This document shows, in pieces, positions 13,648 through 15,389 of a stretch of 15,389 bases of DNA. The notes under the pieces were generated by a model. The model saw only the letters and a list, made by a program, of their open reading frames with translations, had not been told where the DNA came from and searched no databases. Both the position numbers and the translations under genes were made by a program. Each line of letters begins with the position of its first letter. The stretch's first letter is position 1. The stretch comes from Candidatus Aminicenantota bacterium. Lineage in GTDB: Bacteria > Acidobacteriota > Aminicenantia > Aminicenantales > Aminicenantaceae. Location of the stretch: contig JAUWVG010000012.1 in assembly GCA_030617525.1 (NCBI GenBank), positions 1 through 15,389 of the forward strand, written 5' to 3'.

Positions 13648-15389
13648 ATGAGTAAAAGAATAAATCGACGAATATTTCTATCCGTTTCAGCTTTGACTGG
13701 CTATTCTTTGTTTGTAAAAGTGGAAAATCCCCTTTTTGGCCAACAAAATAAAAATATTAAAGAATTTAATCATCTTGTTTCTAAAGATTTATCTCCTGCT
13801 TCGATAAAAAACGAACCTAATATGAGACTTGTAGATATAGACTGCGATGTGCTTGTGGCCGGCGGGGGTATGGCTGGTGTTTGCACGGCAATTTCTGCAG
13901 CACGACATGGTGCAAAAGTCCTCTTGGTACAAGATCGTTCTCGATTGGGAGGGAATGCCAGCAGTGAGATCAGGATGCATATTGTCGGTGCAGATTCTCA
14001 TGGGAGTCGAGCAGGTTGGCGTGAAAGTGGTTTAATCGAGGAACTGCGTTTGGAAGATGCGGCTTTTAATCCGCAGTGTGCATGGGAATTGTGGGATTTG
14101 CTGCTTTATGATAAGTGCATTAATGAATCTAATTTAACACTCCTTTTAGACAGTGTGGTGTATTCAGCAGAAAAAAATGGCAGCACAATCCAGTCTGTGA
14201 TGGTTCGTTGTGATAAAACCGAACATCTTTATCGAGTGAAAGCTCAAATATACTGCGATTGCACAGGAGACAGTCGTTTAGCTCTGGAAGCTGCTGCAGA
14301 ATACAGGCAGGGTAGAGAAGATCAGAAGGAATTTGGAGAATCTCTTGCAGGTGAAAAAGCAGATTCAAGGACTCAAGGATCCAGTATTTTATTTACCGCA
14401 AAAAAACATGAAAAACCTATTCCGTTCAAACCGCCTACCTGGGCCCGTAAAATAACAAAAAAACAGTTGCGTTTCCGACCGGTCGGTTCCTGGGAATATG
14501 GATATTGGTGGATTGAACTGGGCGGAACGATTGATACAATTCGCGATAATGAACAGCTTCGATTCGAACTGCTAAGCATTGTTTTGGGTGTTTGGGATTA
14601 CATCAAAAATAGTGGAAACCATCCCGGCTCTGCTAATTGGGCGCTGGAGACAATAGGCATGATTCCGGGGAAAAGAGAATCACGCCGAATTTTGGGTGAC
14701 CATATCATGACACAGGCTGATTTAGAAGGTGCCTGGAAAATGTTTAAAGATGGAGTTGCCATTGGCGGTTGGGGAATGGATGATCATCCACCCGAAGGAT
14801 TTGATGCACCAGATAAACAACCTTTTAAATCGATTCCGCTGCCCGAACCGTATAACATTTCATTTGGAGCTTTGTATTCACGAAACATTTCAAATTTAAT
14901 GATGGCCGGCAGAAATATCAGTTGTTCGCATGTTGCATTTACTTCCACACGGGTTATGGCTACCTGCAGTGTTATTGGACAGGCTGTGGGAACAGCAGCG
15001 GCGGTATGTGTTAAAAGCCGTATCCTTCCCCAAGAATTAAGAACAAACAGCGAACAGATAAAAAATTTGCAGCAAATACTTTTACGAGACGACCAAACGA
15101 TTCGGAATGTGAAAAACCAGGATTTGTTGGATGTAGCCAGAGAGGCAAAAGTAACGGCTTCTTTATATTTTAAAAACGCCAGGCCGGAACATATCATCAA
15201 TGGATTAACACGAGATATGCCGGGTGAATGGAAAAATCGTTGGGCTGCTGAAATGAAAAACACAGAACCCTGGATTGAATTGCACTGGAAAAAACCACAA
15301 AAGATTAGTTTTATCCAGATCGTTTTCGATTCCGGTTTTAAACGGGAATTAACTCTATCTGCACATGCCGGTGTAAACCAACGTGTACT
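13648..15389 (+). CDS. FAD-dependent oxidoreductase (partial, Tat-type signal)
   Basis: The frame from ATG 13648 is open to the window end, 580 codons plus two bases, with no stop. The N-terminus MSKRINRRIFLSVSALTG is a twin-arginine-like signal. A dinucleotide-binding GGGMAGV (72-78) after DCDVLVA, then LGGNASSEIRMHIVG, and late motifs LMMAGRNIS and TRVMATCSVIGQAVG with GTAAAV are typical of the FAD_oxidored (PF12831-like) family. The final part (W..R.A...N..PWIELHW) begins a C-terminal beta domain of the kind often found in these proteins. The substrate is unknown; such enzymes in related bacteria are often polysaccharide-linked. Its leader contains element B copy 2. No promoter was pinned down. 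Confidence 0.85.
   Translation, partial: MSKRINRRIFLSVSALTGYSLFVKVENPLFGQQNKNIKEFNHLVSKDLSPASIKNEPNMRLVDIDCDVLVAGGGMAGVCTAISAARHGAKVLLVQDRSRLGGNASSEIRMHIVGADSHGSRAGWRESGLIEELRLEDAAFNPQCAWELWDLLLYDKCINESNLTLLLDSVVYSAEKNGSTIQSVMVRCDKTEHLYRVKAQIYCDCTGDSRLALEAAAEYRQGREDQKEFGESLAGEKADSRTQGSSILFTAKKHEKPIPFKPPTWARKITKKQLRFRPVGSWEYGYWWIELGGTIDTIRDNEQLRFELLSIVLGVWDYIKNSGNHPGSANWALETIGMIPGKRESRRILGDHIMTQADLEGAWKMFKDGVAIGGWGMDDHPPEGFDAPDKQPFKSIPLPEPYNISFGALYSRNISNLMMAGRNISCSHVAFTSTRVMATCSVIGQAVGTAAAVCVKSRILPQELRTNSEQIKNLQQILLRDDQTIRNVKNQDLLDVAREAKVTASLYFKNARPEHIINGLTRDMPGEWKNRWAAEMKNTEPWIELHWKKPQKISFIQIVFDSGFKRELTLSAHAGVNQRV

Noticed and set aside
14784..15263. 159-codon minus-strand frame
   Set aside because: It is a shadow of the FAD oxidoreductase gene, whose motifs run through the same bases on the plus strand.

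Overview
The window reads as chromosomal DNA of a Gram-negative-type bacterium. Evidence is a Tat-type signal, lipoprotein and OmpA-like exported proteins, a type II secretion-like pseudopilin and a twin-arginine oxidoreductase. Three decayed copies of a TPR-protein tail (key words ADPGIPEV..DAK.RL) and an Npt-like transporter recall Candidatus Aminicenantes or Acidobacteria-related genomes. That placement rests on memory of those families, not on a search.

Region 1 (1-3595) is a compact core block: the 3' end of dnaK, then dnaJ, hspR, an RpoD-like sigma factor and a DnaC/IstB-like ATPase. Four genes after dnaK are joined by stop/start overlaps (ATGA, ATGA, TTGA), so they probably form one stress operon in which HspR uses DnaK as co-repressor and the sigma factor is co-expressed. 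A good tRNA-Asn(GTT) gene with its own promoter follows.

Region 2 (3596-7287) looks accessory: AT-rich orphan genes (a four-helix membrane protein and an SH3-like exported protein), a palindrome-rich repeat block (5124-5363), and a minus-strand beta-propeller lipoprotein. It begins directly downstream of the tRNA, a common island position.

Region 3 (7288-13057) holds an Npt-like membrane transporter, an ABM-fold small protein, an exported protein with an OmpA-partner-like N-terminus and a PAAR/DUF4150-like motif, a Tat-exported Fe-S aldo/keto reductase that seems to lack the catalytic Tyr, a GspG-like pseudopilin and an APH-family kinase. Three of its gene junctions carry degraded copies of the same TPR C-terminal tail.

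Region 4 (13058-15389) holds a small HNH protein and the first 580 codons of a Tat-type FAD-dependent oxidoreductase that runs off the window.

The most unusual signal links regions 2 and 4. Two different about 90-100 bp structured elements, called A and B here, occur in the same order around unrelated single genes: A-membrane protein-B at 3700-4616 and A-HNH-B at 13144-13640. Their hairpins are kept while the sequence changes. This suggests the conserved ends of an undescribed cassette-like element, or a family of structured leaders.
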